Of a DNA stretch of 64,000 nucleotides, positions 1-10,378 are shown in pieces (the stretch's first letter is position 1; the number at the start of each line of letters is the position of its first letter). The position numbers and the translations under genes were made by a program. This DNA comes from Xenorhabdus bovienii SS-2004 (GTDB lineage: Bacteria; Pseudomonadota; Gammaproteobacteria; Enterobacterales; Enterobacteriaceae). The stretch is from positions 1,674,001 to 1,738,000 of the forward strand of contig NC_013892.1 in assembly GCF_000027225.1 (NCBI RefSeq). The letters are read 5' to 3'. The notes below the pieces were generated by a model that saw only the letters and a list, made by a program, of their open reading frames with translations, was not told where the DNA came from and did no database searches.

Positions 1-794
1 GGTGCACCAGAAAATGACAAACCAACGAATTTATCGTAGTCTTTTTTAAGTTGCTCAATTTCGTTGTTTTTCTCAGTAATTTTCTCATTCAAATCTTTGA
101 TCGTGGCAGAAAGATTATTATCTTCCATCAGTTTTTTCTTATTATTGACCTGTGGCTGCAACCCATCAGCATTCTTGCCATTTGATAACGTACCACCAAT
201 CAGTGTGCGCTTAAAATCAGATACCGCTGTTTTTACCTGTTGAGTTTTTACCTGTTGACTCTCAATATCTTTCGCCATGCTATTGAGGATATTCCCCAAT
301 TCGACTGATATCTCTTTATCGTCATTGGTATAAGTTATTTCAGCCAATTGCTTCTCTGTTAAATCTCCCAGCTTTGTTTTTACACGTTGAATAATCGGCA
401 TCTCATTAATAATGCTGATTATATCTTCTCCCGTTCCGGTAATTTGTTTTCCCGCGCTTTCCAGATTGATACTCTGCTGCTGAACATTCTCTTCCACGCC
501 GCTCCAGCTAAGTGCATGGTTATGAATTTCTTTAAACAAATCGGTAATATCTGCGGGTTTCAATCCAGCGATATCAATATCATTGTAACCGATATAACGC
601 TTTACGGTTTCCAGAGTAAAAGGGAGTGACAAACTGTGTTTAACATATAATTTAATACTAATAAGGTCTTCTTTAGTAAATATTCCACCAGGACGGGCTG
701 CACCGTCGATTTGGCTCGCCAATAATTTTAAGGTGATGGCGGGAAGCTCTGCTCCATTTATCGTACTTTCTGCTGAAAACTGACTTAATGACAT
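1..794 (-). CDS. xaxA: Alpha-xenorhabdolysin subunit A-like pore-forming toxin (partial, C-terminus off the window)
   Basis: The minus strand is open from an ATG at 794 to the left edge of the window, giving 264 codons without a stop. The protein begins MSLSQFSAESTINGAEL and is mostly helical and charged. Its last visible part is a long heptad-like coil (NEKITEKNNEIEQLKKDYDK) followed by the start of a small-residue hydrophobic stretch (FVGLSFSGA). That layout, a helical bundle with a central hydrophobic foot, is the one known for XaxA/YaxA alpha-pore-forming toxins, which work with an XaxB/YaxB partner to lyse insect and red blood cells. The partner gene would lie beyond the left edge and cannot be seen. 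The identification rests on recalled family features and overall look; another helical cytolysin is the main alternative. Confidence 0.66.
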   Translation of the reverse strand, partial: MSLSQFSAESTINGAELPAITLKLLASQIDGAARPGGIFTKEDLISIKLYVKHSLSLPFTLETVKRYIGYNDIDIAGLKPADITDLFKEIHNHALSWSGVEENVQQQSINLESAGKQITGTGEDIISIINEMPIIQRVKTKLGDLTEKQLAEITYTNDDKEISVELGNILNSMAKDIESQQVKTQQVKTAVSDFKRTLIGGTLSNGKNADGLQPQVNNKKKLMEDNNLSATIKDLNEKITEKNNEIEQLKKDYDKFVGLSFSGA

Positions 795-1501
795 ATCGTT
801 CTCCATTAATGATGATTATTTAAATGCAAATTTTCAATACATTAAGATAAAAACAAAGCACATCAATATCCATAACAGTTAAGTTAGTATTGTTTCTTCA
901 TGAGTTACCTTAATTGAGAATTAATATACCCTTGTATTTTTCCATCTGGAAATAATTTTATTTCAATATGTAATTAAATGAGTATTTAAGTTGCCGTTAA
1001 TGAGAAAAGGCAGTATTTTAATCCAAAAATATATCTTAATCAGTTAGCTATATTTTGTTTATTTTTACTAAATAAGTGCTTCAATATAAATAAAACTATA
1101 TTTATTTATATTTTATTTAACTGAAATTCTTAGATTATTTTATAATAATTAAACTTCTGGAGGTTTTATACCATATTATAATGATGGTTATAACTCACAT
1201 TTTTCCATATAGTTAAAGTGGATATAATATAAGTGAGGAGTAAATAAATACCTCGATATAAGGATATGGGATAATTTTTCTAATAAAAAATAACTCAAGT
1301 CTATATTTAGTATTTTCAACAAGCCTGTTTTTATATAAAGTCTAATTTTATTGGGCAAATGGTAATGGTTAAGTTATTATTTAATGATTATTTATTATAA
1401 ATATATCCAAAATAGTTTATTTTAAATATTAATTTAATAACCAATAAATTCTCATAATATAAGAGTTATGATGACTTAATCTTAATTCTGGATAAAAAAT
1501 T
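795..1501. other. AT-rich intergenic region upstream of the toxin gene
   Basis: About 700 bp of very AT-rich DNA between the toxin start and the exbD terminator. I see no open frame with a plausible start and no tRNA. It probably contains the toxin promoter and silencer (H-NS-type) targets, which is inference from base composition only. Confidence 0.5.
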
Positions 1502-1532
1502 AAACTGCCCGATATCACTATCCGGGCAGTTT
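1502..1532 (-). terminator. Rho-independent terminator after exbD
   Basis: Inverted repeat AAACTGCCCG / CGGGCAGTTT with an 11-nt loop, followed on the minus strand by a T-rich tract. It lies about 30 bp beyond the exbD stop. Confidence 0.75.
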
Positions 1533-1564
1533 AATTTCATTTTCAGATAAGGCGCTAATGAAAC

Positions 1565-1990
1565 TTATTGAGCGGCAACGGCTTCCATTCCTACCAAGCC
1601 AACTTTGAGATAGCCCGCTTTACGCAGGGAATCCATCACACTCATCAAGGTTTCATAATCCACCGTCTTATCCGCCTGGAAGAAAATCGTGGTTTCTTTA
1701 TTGGACTGAGTTGTCTGATCCAATACTGAAGATAGATTGTCACGCTCAATCAATTGTTCACCGACATATAACTGATGATCCGCTTTCACGGTCAGAAAGA
1801 CGGGTTTCTCTGGTCGCGGTTGTGGTTTAGCTGACGATGCCGGTAAATCTACCTTAATATCTACTGTTGCCAAGGGTGCTGCCACCATGAAAATAATCAG
1901 CAGCACCAACATCACATCAATAAATGGCGTGACGTTAATCTCATGCAATTCACCGCCATCGTCCAAATCTTCATTAAGACGTATTGCCAT
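1565..1990 (-). CDS. exbD: Biopolymer transport protein ExbD
   Basis: 141-residue inner-membrane protein with one N-terminal transmembrane helix that carries the conserved aspartate (NVTPFIDVMLVLLIIFMVAA) and a periplasmic C-terminal domain. With ExbB it forms the proton-driven motor that energises TonB for outer-membrane uptake of siderophores, haem and vitamin B12. It sits 6 bp downstream of exbB in the same operon. The length equals that of E. coli ExbD. The Fur-box-like palindrome upstream of exbB predicts iron repression of the pair. Confidence 0.95.
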   Translation of the reverse strand: MAIRLNEDLDDGGELHEINVTPFIDVMLVLLIIFMVAAPLATVDIKVDLPASSAKPQPRPEKPVFLTVKADHQLYVGEQLIERDNLSSVLDQTTQSNKETTIFFQADKTVDYETLMSVMDSLRKAGYLKVGLVGMEAVAAQ

Positions 1991-1996
1991 AATTGA

Positions 1997-2989
1997 TTAC
2001 CTTGCTTCTGCTTTTTCTACTTTGCTGTCAGCCAGATCAAGATCACGACCCAGCAACAGAATTGCCTGTGCCGCCATATCCCCTACTTGACCACGGTATG
2101 ACGAAATAACACGGGCAAAAATGTTATAGATAACTACCGCTGGGATTGCTGCCACCAGACCCAGTGCGGTCGCCAGCAATGCTTCTGCGATACCCGGAGC
2201 AACAACGGCCAAGTTAGTGGTCTGTGAGTGAGCGATACCGATGAAGCTGTTCATAATCCCCCACACTGTACCGAACAGGCCGACAAACGGTGAAATAGCA
2301 CCAATAGTCGCCAGATAGCCGTTACCACGCCCCATGTGGCGGCTGATTGCAGCAACCGCACGCTCCATGCGGAATGAAGTACGTTCTTTGGTGCCTGCTT
2401 TGTCAGTGCTTGCCGCAGACAGAGCGCGTTCAGACTGAGCTTCACTCAACAACAGACGGCTGATACTTTGCTTACCGAAATCTGAAGCAATTTTCGCTGC
2501 CACATCCAGATTGGCTGCATCTGCCAATGCCCATTGTTCCTTGCGTAAACGGCGACGAGCAATTAAAAGTTCAGTACCTTTGGAGAAAAAGAGCGCCCAT
2601 GTAATGACAGAAGCGATCACCAACCCCAACATAACGGTTTTTACTACCGCATCAGCATTTTGATACATGCCCCAGACGGAAAGATCCGTTGCAAAACCAC
2701 TGGATAGACTTTCAGATTCGTCCACAGGTTCGGTAGATTTCGTTTCAGCCGCGGGTTGAGCATCCGCTTTCTGGGCAGCAGCCTTCGGTTCACCCGCTTG
2801 CTGTGCTTCAGTTTTTGGAACATCTACCTGCAGAGCGCCAGAAGATGCTGGTGCTGGTGTTGCCGGAGCGGCTACCTGAACGGCTGCCTGATTTTCTGGC
2901 GAAGTAGCCGTTGTGACTGGTACTGTATCAGCCCATGCTGAACCGGTTAATCCGAGTGCCAATAGAATAGAAGCTGTCAAATTACGCAT
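1997..2989 (-). CDS. exbB: Biopolymer transport protein ExbB, long form with N-terminal extension
   Basis: 330-residue MotA/TolQ/ExbB proton-channel protein. The first 20 residues form a cleavable-type signal peptide ending in SAWA. Residues of about 22-95 are a low-complexity Ala/Pro/Gln/Glu/Lys-rich periplasmic segment. The conserved three-helix ExbB core follows from about residue 105, including the FVGLFGTVWGIMNSF motif. E. coli ExbB is 244 residues and lacks the signal peptide and linker; long forms are known in other proteobacteria. It forms the pentameric stator around ExbD and drives TonB. The start at 2989 is supported by the signal peptide directly after it. Confidence 0.94.
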   Translation of the reverse strand: MRNLTASILLALGLTGSAWADTVPVTTATSPENQAAVQVAAPATPAPASSGALQVDVPKTEAQQAGEPKAAAQKADAQPAAETKSTEPVDESESLSSGFATDLSVWGMYQNADAVVKTVMLGLVIASVITWALFFSKGTELLIARRRLRKEQWALADAANLDVAAKIASDFGKQSISRLLLSEAQSERALSAASTDKAGTKERTSFRMERAVAAISRHMGRGNGYLATIGAISPFVGLFGTVWGIMNSFIGIAHSQTTNLAVVAPGIAEALLATALGLVAAIPAVVIYNIFARVISSYRGQVGDMAAQAILLLGRDLDLADSKVEKAEAR

Positions 2990-3138
2990 CAGTTAGCCTT
3001 ACTCTCTTTCTTATGAATTCTGTTACTTAGCAATAAATTGCATTTACGCATCTTGCTAATCCTAATATGCCCTGAATCAGGCTTCTCATTACGAGAGGGA
3101 AAAGTCCGACGCAAATGATATCAGACATTGAGCGATTT

Positions 3139-3159
3139 GATAGTAATTATCATTACTAT
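3139..3159 (-). promoter_or_regulatory. Candidate Fur box upstream of exbB
   Basis: ATAGTAAT-TATC-ATTACTAT is a perfect 8-bp inverted repeat around a 4-nt centre and contains the AATGATAATTA core of Fur sites. It lies about 150 bp upstream of exbB, the usual target of Fur in this operon. It could also act on metC, about 180 bp away on the other side. No mapped promoter supports it. Confidence 0.6.
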
Positions 3160-3336
3160 TTGACAAAAAAGTGATCATTAAAGGAATAATTTTATCAAAG
3201 TGTTCTTCTGTTCCCATTTCAGATCACCTTGAATTTTCGTCAAGTTGTTCGAATCTCTTTGCACAAACTGTCCTAAATCTTTTAAGTTGCTAACCATTAA
3301 TTGAACAATCAGCGACCGGCAGCGAAGGGAACTTAT

Positions 3337-4530
3337 ATGACCGAAAAGAAACTGGAGACCTTATTGGTCAGTACAGGCAGAAAGAAAAAATATACTCAGG
3401 GTGCTGTCAATCCCCTCATTCAACGCACTTCATCCATCATTTTCGACACCGTCGAAGACCTGAAACATGCGTTGAAAAACCGGGCTAAGAGTGAGTTATT
3501 CTATGGACGCCGTGGCACTCTGACTCATTTCGCCTTTCAGGAAGCGATGACGGAGCTAGAAGGCGGTGCAGGCTGTGCTCTGTATCCTTCCGGCGCAGCA
3601 GCGATCACCCATTCGATTCTGGCCTTTGTGGCAACTGGCGATCATGTTCTGCTGACAGGGAGTGCTTATGAGCCGACGCAAGATTTCTGTAATCACATCC
3701 TCAAAAAGATGGGCATTTCTACCGATTATTTTGACCCGATGATCGGAGAAGGGATCGCATCACTGATTAAGCCAAACACAAAAGTCGTTTTTCTTGAATC
3801 CCCCGGCTCTCTCACCATGGAAGTGCAGGATATTCCGTCCATCGTGCGTACTATCCGCCAGATCAATCCTGAGATTGTCATTATCATCGATAATACATGG
3901 GCGGCCGGCATTCTCTTTAAAGCGCTGGATTTTGGCATCGATATTTCCATCCAATCGGCCACAAAATATATCATTGGTCATTCAGACGGCATGCTGGGGA
4001 CGGCGGTCGCTAATGCACGCTGCTGGGATCAACTCAGAGAAAGTTCGTATCTACTGGGTCAAATTGCCGATCCCGATACAGTTTATACCGCAACCCGTGG
4101 ATTACGTACGCTGGCAATTCGCTTAAAACATCATGAAGAGAGCAGCCTGCACATCGCCAAATGGCTCGCCCAGCGGCCAGAAGTTGCCGAAGTTTATCAC
4201 CCCGCTTTGCCTTCTTGTCCGGGGCATCATTATTTCCAGCGTGATTTCACCGGCGCCAGCGGGTTATTTTCCTTCCTGCTGAAGGTCGAACTGACCCCTC
4301 AGCAATTCGCTGAGTATCTGGATAATTTACATCATTTCAAAATGGCATTTTCATGGGGCGGATTTGAATCCCTGATTCTGGGTATTCAGCCTGACATGCT
4401 CACTTCGCTGCGTCGATACGATCCCCTCAAAAAGACGGGAACATTATTTCGCGTGCATATCGGATTGGAAAACCCACAAGACCTGATTGACGATCTTGCA
4501 GCCGGTTTTGCCCGTATTGCACCCCTTTAG
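3337..4530 (+). CDS. metC: Cystathionine beta-lyase MetC
   Basis: 397-residue PLP-dependent Cys/Met metabolism enzyme that splits cystathionine into homocysteine, pyruvate and ammonia in methionine synthesis. Visible signatures are the substrate/PLP region [13 protein letters not shown], the PLP-anchoring [14 protein letters not shown], and the Schiff-base lysine in [14 protein letters not shown]. Sequence and length match E. coli MetC closely. An upstream in-frame TTG at 3301 would add 12 residues, but the ATG at 3337 has an AAGGGA ribosome-binding site 7 bp ahead and starts [15 protein letters not shown], aligned to the known N-terminus. It lies divergent from exbB, as in E. coli. Confidence 0.96.
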   Translation: MTEKKLETLLVSTGRKKKYTQGAVNPLIQRTSSIIFDTVEDLKHALKNRAKSELFYGRRGTLTHFAFQEAMTELEGGAGCALYPSGAAAITHSILAFVATGDHVLLTGSAYEPTQDFCNHILKKMGISTDYFDPMIGEGIASLIKPNTKVVFLESPGSLTMEVQDIPSIVRTIRQINPEIVIIIDNTWAAGILFKALDFGIDISIQSATKYIIGHSDGMLGTAVANARCWDQLRESSYLLGQIADPDTVYTATRGLRTLAIRLKHHEESSLHIAKWLAQRPEVAEVYHPALPSCPGHHYFQRDFTGASGLFSFLLKVELTPQQFAEYLDNLHHFKMAFSWGGFESLILGIQPDMLTSLRRYDPLKKTGTLFRVHIGLENPQDLIDDLAAGFARIAPL

Positions 4531-4724
4531 CCCCAAAAGACCGTACTCCAGAAATCTTTACAAAAATCATGGCTGTCTTTCTGTTGCAGATAGCCACGGT
4601 TGATTTCCTCTCTCTTAAACTGAATCAAACTCGATGCTGAATCAAATCAACTCCCCTTCCGCGTTTTTCCGGTACACTGGTTGGCATGTATTTTTAATGA
4701 CTCGCAGAAATTACAGGATAGATA

Positions 4725-5393
4725 ATGGAAATATTAAGCGAGATCGTGCATGCGCTCTGGCAACATGATTTTACCCAACTCGCCAATCCCGAGGTTATCT
4801 GGATTATTTATGGTGTCCTCTTTGTCACTCTGGTTCTGGAAAACGGCTTACTGCCAGCCGCTTTTTTACCCGGCGATACCCTGCTGGTACTTTCTGGTGC
4901 CCTGATTGCCAAAGGCGTCATGAGCTTCATCCCTACGGTTATATTGCTGACCATCGCCGCCAGTCTGGGATGCTGGCTGGGTTACTTACAGGGGCGCTGG
5001 CTCGGCCATACTCGAATTGTCAAAAACTGGCTTGCCCAGCTTCCTGTCCAATATCGCGAGCGTGCCCACGTGTTGTTTGCTAAACATGGTTTGTCCGCTT
5101 TACTTGTCGGGCGCTTTTTGGCCTTTGTCCGCACTCTCCTGCCAACATTTGCCGGTATTTCTGGTCTAAATAATAAACGTTTTCAATTTTTTAATTGGTT
5201 AAGTGGCTTCTTATGGGTCATGATTATCGTGAGTTTTGGCTATATCTTGAATCAGATCCCCTTCGTCAAAGCACATCAGGATCTGGTCATGAATATTTTG
5301 ATGATCCTGCCTATCATTCTGTTGTTCAGCGGGCTTTTCGCTTCTCTGTTGATGTACTGGCGTCACAAAAAGACATCATCAAAAAAAAAGTAA
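4725..5393 (+). CDS. yghB: DedA-family inner-membrane protein YghB
   Basis: 222-residue polytopic membrane protein of the DedA (SNARE-associated/VTT) family. Hallmarks are the N-terminal [16 protein letters not shown] re-entrant motif and the G-R-F-x-R-T-L/V-x-P motif in [19 protein letters not shown]. coli YghB is nearly the same length and also follows metC; together with YqjA it supports proton-motive-force-dependent processes and cell division, probably through lipid carrier translocation. The lysine-rich C-terminus is cytoplasmic. Confidence 0.92.
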   Translation: MEILSEIVHALWQHDFTQLANPEVIWIIYGVLFVTLVLENGLLPAAFLPGDTLLVLSGALIAKGVMSFIPTVILLTIAASLGCWLGYLQGRWLGHTRIVKNWLAQLPVQYRERAHVLFAKHGLSALLVGRFLAFVRTLLPTFAGISGLNNKRFQFFNWLSGFLWVMIIVSFGYILNQIPFVKAHQDLVMNILMILPIILLFSGLFASLLMYWRHKKTSSKKK

Positions 5394-5584
5394 GTAAGCA
5401 TACTTGTCGCTTACCTTTATTTAAAATATTGTCGACATAGCAAAGTATTTACCTATTTCACTAACATTATTTTGGTTGTCAATCGTCATTAAACTGATAA
5501 TAAACAATACCTTGAATCACGTTTTATTTATCCCGAAGTCGTTATACTCGATCCAAAAGTGACGTAACCTAAAGGAGATAAAAA

Positions 5585-6424
5585 ATGGATCAGCAGACAA
5601 TTATTAAGCTCGTTGATGGGAATCTTATGCCACAATTGGGACTTGGCGTTTGGCAAACGAGTAATGAGCAAGTTGTTAAAGCTATTCACACTGCCCTGGA
5701 GGTTGGCTATCGTTCCATTGATACTGCGGCGATTTATCACAACGAAAGCGGAGTCGGCAAAGCATTAAAGGAAATCGATATTCCGCGTGAAGAAATTTTC
5801 GTCACCACTAAACTCTGGAATGATCGCCACCAAGATGCCAAAGCGGCATTAGAAGAAAGTTTGGATAAGCTGCAACTGGATTACATCAATCTCTATTTAC
5901 TTCACTGGCCTGTTCCCCATCAGGATCAATATGTTGAAGCCTGGAAACAGCTTATTGAACTGAAAGAATCCGGTCTGGCTCGTAGTATTGGTGTATGTAA
6001 TTTTCACATTGAACACTTACAGAACTTGATGTCAGAAACGAGCGTCATTCCTGCTATCAACCAAATCGAATTGCACCCTCTGATGCAGCAAAGACAACTG
6101 CATTCGTGGAATGCAACTCACCATATTACAACTGAATCCTGGAGCCCATTGTCACAAGGCGGAAAAGGCGTCTTTGACAACCCATTGGTTCAACATCTGG
6201 CCATTAAATATGAAAAAACTCCTGCACAAATCGTGATTCGCTGGCACCTTGACTGCGGCATGATTGTCATTCCTAAATCTGTCACGCCTTCTCGTATTAA
6301 AGAGAACTTTGACGTATTTGATTTCAGGTTGGAAAAAGAAGATTTGACGGCTATGGCTGAATTGGATATTGGCAAACGAATAGGGCCAAACCCCGATATT
6401 TATACTGGCGATCACGTCAAATAA
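5585..6424 (+). CDS. dkgA: Aldo/keto reductase DkgA (2,5-diketo-D-gluconate reductase A / methylglyoxal reductase)
   Basis: 279-residue NADPH-dependent aldo/keto reductase. The catalytic tetrad is visible: Asp and Tyr in SIDTAAIYHNE, Lys in VTTKLWND and His in YLLHWPVP; the C-terminal IPKSVTPSRIKEN motif binds the NADPH phosphate. It reduces 2,5-diketogluconate and small toxic aldehydes such as methylglyoxal. The start has an AAAGGAG ribosome-binding site at 5571-5577. The gene order metC-yghB-dkgA resembles E. coli, where yqhC-yqhD sit between; those two are missing here. Confidence 0.93.
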   Translation: MDQQTIIKLVDGNLMPQLGLGVWQTSNEQVVKAIHTALEVGYRSIDTAAIYHNESGVGKALKEIDIPREEIFVTTKLWNDRHQDAKAALEESLDKLQLDYINLYLLHWPVPHQDQYVEAWKQLIELKESGLARSIGVCNFHIEHLQNLMSETSVIPAINQIELHPLMQQRQLHSWNATHHITTESWSPLSQGGKGVFDNPLVQHLAIKYEKTPAQIVIRWHLDCGMIVIPKSVTPSRIKENFDVFDFRLEKEDLTAMAELDIGKRIGPNPDIYTGDHVK

Positions 6425-6479
6425 TATCAATACGGATAAGATTCACTTGAATAAATATCCCATTGTTTAATCCATATAA

Positions 6480-6510
6480 GGCCTGAACTCGCAAAAATAG
6501 AGCTCAGGCC
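6480..6510. terminator. Hairpin after dkgA
   Basis: GGCCTGAACTC / GAGCTCAGGCC, 10 of 11 pairs, 9-nt loop. There is no clear T-run, so it may be a weak terminator or mRNA stabiliser. Confidence 0.5.
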
Positions 6511-6753
6511 ATGCAAATGTTCATCCGCACCTCACGAATAAACTGCCGTTCAAACACCAAAAATCATTAGATAAATCGATATTATAAATAGTAACCATGT
6601 TGATTATTTATTTATATTATCTGGTCTAGGATTATTTTATTACTTCAAATAACATTAATATAAGTAACATGCATAAAAAATGCGTCCTTCATGATAGTAA
6701 CTTATATTAATATTCACAACGTTAAACTTAAATAATATTTAAGGCAAATAATA

Positions 6754-7053
6754 ATGACTTACATCATGATTTCTTTATTAATGCTGATCCCTTTTTTCTT
6801 TTTGGTGAAACGGTTCCTATTATCAAATCATGTTCATCAGAATGTCTCTGGCATTATGTTGACGGTAGTTGCGATAGCTGTTCATATGTATATATTTCGC
6901 TTTGATAGAGTTCCGATTGTCAGCGTTTCCATTCCCAATATTGTCGCTTACGGTTCTATCGTAATTGCACTGTTACATGGCATGATCTATTCCATCTGCT
7001 TCAGATTGTATTTTGGCAGGGAATCTTATGATGACCATTCAAGGATTGATTAA
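6754..7053 (+). CDS. Small hypothetical membrane protein
   Basis: 99 residues with three predicted membrane helices (residues about 4-22, 33-50 and 62-86) and a short charged C-terminus. AAGGC at 6740-6744 could serve as ribosome-binding site. I do not recognise the family. It stands alone between dkgA and carB and ends at a strong bidirectional terminator, which supports it being an expressed gene. The roughly 240 bp before it are AT-rich and hold nothing else I can name. Confidence 0.6.
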   Translation: MTYIMISLLMLIPFFFLVKRFLLSNHVHQNVSGIMLTVVAIAVHMYIFRFDRVPIVSVSIPNIVAYGSIVIALLHGMIYSICFRLYFGRESYDDHSRID

Positions 7054-7106
7054 AAAAAACGGCTTCCCTGCTCGTTGAATAATCAACTTTGGGGAAGCCG
7101 TTTTTT
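7052..7106. terminator. Bidirectional rho-independent terminator
   Basis: A-run, then ACGGCTTCCC / GGGAAGCCGT, then T6. It lies between the convergent small membrane-protein gene and carB and can serve both. Confidence 0.85.
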
Positions 7107-7136
7107 CAGCAGGATACTGTCAAAGCTGACGGTATT

Positions 7137-10100
7137 TTATCCTGTGATTTTTGCGTGCATTTCCTGTACAGAAATCACCTGCTCAGTGGGATCTGCACTG
7201 AGTGCCATGGTAGTCGCAAAACCACCATTCAGGGTGGTGTCATAATGCACTTTATATTGCAGTGCGCTACGACGCAGCAGTTTTGAATCTTCAATGGCCT
7301 GACGGCCTGCGGTGGTATTAACGATATAGTTATATTCACCGTTTTTGATTCTATCCTGAATATGCGGACGCCCTTCATGAACTTTGTTCACCAGACGTGG
7401 GTTGATCCCCGCCTCACCCAACACAATCGCTGTACCGTGGGTCGCATCCAGTTCAAAGCCCTGTTTGAGCAGTTTAGCGGCCAAATCAACAACGCGCTCT
7501 TTATCTTCTTCACGTACAGACAACAGGGCACGGCCGTGCTTGCCCATCGTGGAGCTACTGCCCAGCATCGCTTTGGAGAAGGCTTCAGCGAAAGTGCGGC
7601 CAACACCCATAACTTCACCTGTAGAACGCATTTCCGGTCCCAAAATGGGGTCAACACCCAGAAATTTATTGAACGGCAGAACCACTTCTTTTACAGAGTA
7701 GTACGGAGGAATAATTTCCTTAGTGACGCCCTGTTTCAGCAGAGATTGACCCGCCATCACCCGTGCAGCTACTTTTGCCAACGGCAGACCGGTCGCTTTG
7801 GAAACAAAAGGAACGGTACGTGCCGCACGCGGGTTCACTTCAATCAGGTACACTTCGTTATTTTTCACTGCAAACTGCACGTTCATCAGACCACGGACAC
7901 GCAATTCAAAAGCCAGTTTTTCAACTTGCTGGCGCATCACGTCCTGAATTTCCTGACTCAACGTGTAAGCTGGTAGTGAACACGCTGAGTCGCCGGAGTG
8001 AACCCCTGCCTGTTCGATATGCTCCATGATACCGCCAATCAAGACACGCTCACCATCACAGATAGCATCAACATCGACTTCAACCGCATCATCAAGGAAG
8101 CGATCCAGCAATACGGGAGCGTCATTGGATACGCTGACTGCATTCTGGAAGTAACGACGCAGGTCAGTTTCGTCATAGACAATTTCCATCGCACGTCCAC
8201 CCAGCACGTAAGATGGACGAACCACCAGCGGATAGCCAAGCCCATTACCTTTCTCAACCGCCTGTTCGATGGTGGAGACGGTAGCGTTCGCAGGTTGTTT
8301 CAAACCGAGACGATTGACAGCCTGCTGGAAACGTTCACGGTCTTCTGCACGGTCAATAGCATCCGGGCTGGTGCCGATAATCGGCACACCGGCCGCTTCC
8401 AACTCACGCGCCAGTTTCAATGGCGTCTGGCCGCCATACTGGACGATCACACCGGTTGGCTTTTCAACACGGACGATTTCCAGCACGTCTTCCAGTGTCA
8501 CGGGTTCAAAATAGAGACGGTCGGAAGTGTCGTAATCCGTTGAAACAGTTTCTGGGTTACAGTTCACCATGATGGTTTCGTAACCGTCTTCACGCAGTGC
8601 CAGTGACGCATGTACACAGCAGTAATCAAATTCAATGCCTTGCCCGATACGGTTCGGGCCACCACCCAATACCATGATCTTCGGCTTGTCATGGTTCGGG
8701 TTGGATTCACATTCGTCTTCATACGTGGAGTACATGTAAGCGGTATCGGTCGAAAATTCTGCCGCACAAGTATCAACACGTTTATAAACCGGATACAAGT
8801 TGTAATCGTGACGTAATTTGCGGATCTCTTTGCCAGATACGCCGACCAGTTTCGCCAAATGTGCATCCGCAAAGCCTTTGCGCTTAAGATGACGCAGGAA
8901 ATCAAACGTCAGGCCATTAATGCCCTGTTCTTCCACCTGCTCTTCCAAACGCACCAGTTCTTCAATCTGTACCAAGAACCAGCGATCAATGTTAGTCAGG
9001 TTGAAAACGCCATCAATAGACATACCCGCGCGGAAAGCATCGGCGACATACCAGATGCGTTCAGCGCCAGCGCTTTTCAATTCGCTGCGGATCTTGGTCA
9101 GTGACTGTGGATCATCCAGATTGACTTTAGGATCGAACCCGGTCACGCCGACCTCCAGACCACGCAGCGCTTTCTGCATGGATTCCTGGAAAGTACGGCC
9201 AATCGCCATCACTTCACCGACAGACTTCATCTGAGTTGTCAGGCGGTCATTGCTGCCAGCAAATTTTTCAAAGTTGAAACGCGGGATCTTGGTAACGACA
9301 TAATCGATAGAAGGCTCGAAAGATGCCGGTGTACGGCCACCCGTGATGTCATTCATTAATTCATCAAGGGTATAACCCACTGCCAGTTTTGCCGCAATTT
9401 TTGCGATCGGGAAGCCCGTCGCCTTGGAAGCCAGCGCAGATGAACGAGATACGCGTGGGTTCATCTCAATCACAATCAAACGACCATTTTTCGGGTTCAC
9501 TGAAAATTGAACGTTCGAGCCGCCAGTTTCTACACCAATCTCACGCAGTACCGCCATCGAAGCGTTACGCATGATCTGGTATTCTTTGTCAGTCAGTGTT
9601 TGTGCTGGCGCTACGGTGATAGAGTCACCCGTATGGATACCCATTGGATCGAAATTTTCAATCGAACAGATGATGATACAGTTGTCATTTTTATCCCGCA
9701 CCACTTCCATTTCATACTCTTTCCAGCCAATCAATGATTCATCGATCAATAATTCGTTGGTTGGGGAAAGATCCAGACCGCGCTCACAGATTTCTTCAAA
9801 TTCTTCACGGTTATAAGCAATACCGCCGCCGCTTCCGCCCATAGTGAAAGAAGGACGAATGATACAAGGGAAGCCAACGTCTTCTGCCACTGCCAGCGCT
9901 TCTTCCATCGTGTGGGCGATACCAGAACGCGCAGTATCCAGCCCGATTTTTTTCATCGCTTTGTCAAAACGCTGACGATCTTCTGCTTTATCAATCGCGT
10001 CAGCGGTTGCACCAATCATGGTCACGCTAAATTCTGTCAGTACGCCCTGACGTTCCAGTTCCAGTGCACAGTTCAGGGCAGTTTGCCCGCCCATGGTTGG

Positions 10101-10361
10101 CAAAATTGCGTCTGGACGCTCTTTTTCAATAATTTTGCGTACCACTTCCCAATGGATTGGCTCGATATAGGTCGCATCCGCCATTTCCGGATCGGTCATG
10201 ATGGTTGCAGGGTTGGAGTTCACCAGAATGACGCGATAGCCTTCTTCCCGCAACGCTTTACAAGCCTGAGCGCCGGAATAGTCAAATTCACAAGCCTGAC
10301 CGATAACAATCGGACCCGCACCCAAGATCAGGATACTTTTAATATCAGTACGTTTTGCCAT
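7137..10361 (-). CDS. carB: Carbamoyl-phosphate synthase large subunit CarB
   Basis: 1074-residue large subunit that makes carbamoyl phosphate from bicarbonate, ammonia (from CarA) and two ATP, for arginine and pyrimidine synthesis. Two homologous ATP-grasp halves are visible, each opening with a biotin-carboxylase-like N-domain ([20 protein letters not shown] near residue 10 and [20 protein letters not shown] near 560). An MGS-like allosteric domain (ornithine/UMP control) follows at about 935-1074. The length equals the E. coli enzyme. It is the second gene of carAB, 17 bp after carA. Numerous open frames on the opposite strand here are shadows. Confidence 0.98.
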   Translation of the reverse strand: MAKRTDIKSILILGAGPIVIGQACEFDYSGAQACKALREEGYRVILVNSNPATIMTDPEMADATYIEPIHWEVVRKIIEKERPDAILPTMGGQTALNCALELERQGVLTEFSVTMIGATADAIDKAEDRQRFDKAMKKIGLDTARSGIAHTMEEALAVAEDVGFPCIIRPSFTMGGSGGGIAYNREEFEEICERGLDLSPTNELLIDESLIGWKEYEMEVVRDKNDNCIIICSIENFDPMGIHTGDSITVAPAQTLTDKEYQIMRNASMAVLREIGVETGGSNVQFSVNPKNGRLIVIEMNPRVSRSSALASKATGFPIAKIAAKLAVGYTLDELMNDITGGRTPASFEPSIDYVVTKIPRFNFEKFAGSNDRLTTQMKSVGEVMAIGRTFQESMQKALRGLEVGVTGFDPKVNLDDPQSLTKIRSELKSAGAERIWYVADAFRAGMSIDGVFNLTNIDRWFLVQIEELVRLEEQVEEQGINGLTFDFLRHLKRKGFADAHLAKLVGVSGKEIRKLRHDYNLYPVYKRVDTCAAEFSTDTAYMYSTYEDECESNPNHDKPKIMVLGGGPNRIGQGIEFDYCCVHASLALREDGYETIMVNCNPETVSTDYDTSDRLYFEPVTLEDVLEIVRVEKPTGVIVQYGGQTPLKLARELEAAGVPIIGTSPDAIDRAEDRERFQQAVNRLGLKQPANATVSTIEQAVEKGNGLGYPLVVRPSYVLGGRAMEIVYDETDLRRYFQNAVSVSNDAPVLLDRFLDDAVEVDVDAICDGERVLIGGIMEHIEQAGVHSGDSACSLPAYTLSQEIQDVMRQQVEKLAFELRVRGLMNVQFAVKNNEVYLIEVNPRAARTVPFVSKATGLPLAKVAARVMAGQSLLKQGVTKEIIPPYYSVKEVVLPFNKFLGVDPILGPEMRSTGEVMGVGRTFAEAFSKAMLGSSSTMGKHGRALLSVREEDKERVVDLAAKLLKQGFELDATHGTAIVLGEAGINPRLVNKVHEGRPHIQDRIKNGEYNYIVNTTAGRQAIEDSKLLRRSALQYKVHYDTTLNGGFATTMALSADPTEQVISVQEMHAKITG

Positions 10362-10378
10362 TTTTCTTCTGCTCCTGA

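Noticed and set aside
387..629. 80-codon plus-strand frame at the left edge
   Set aside because: Antisense to the longer toxin frame and without a ribosome-binding site.
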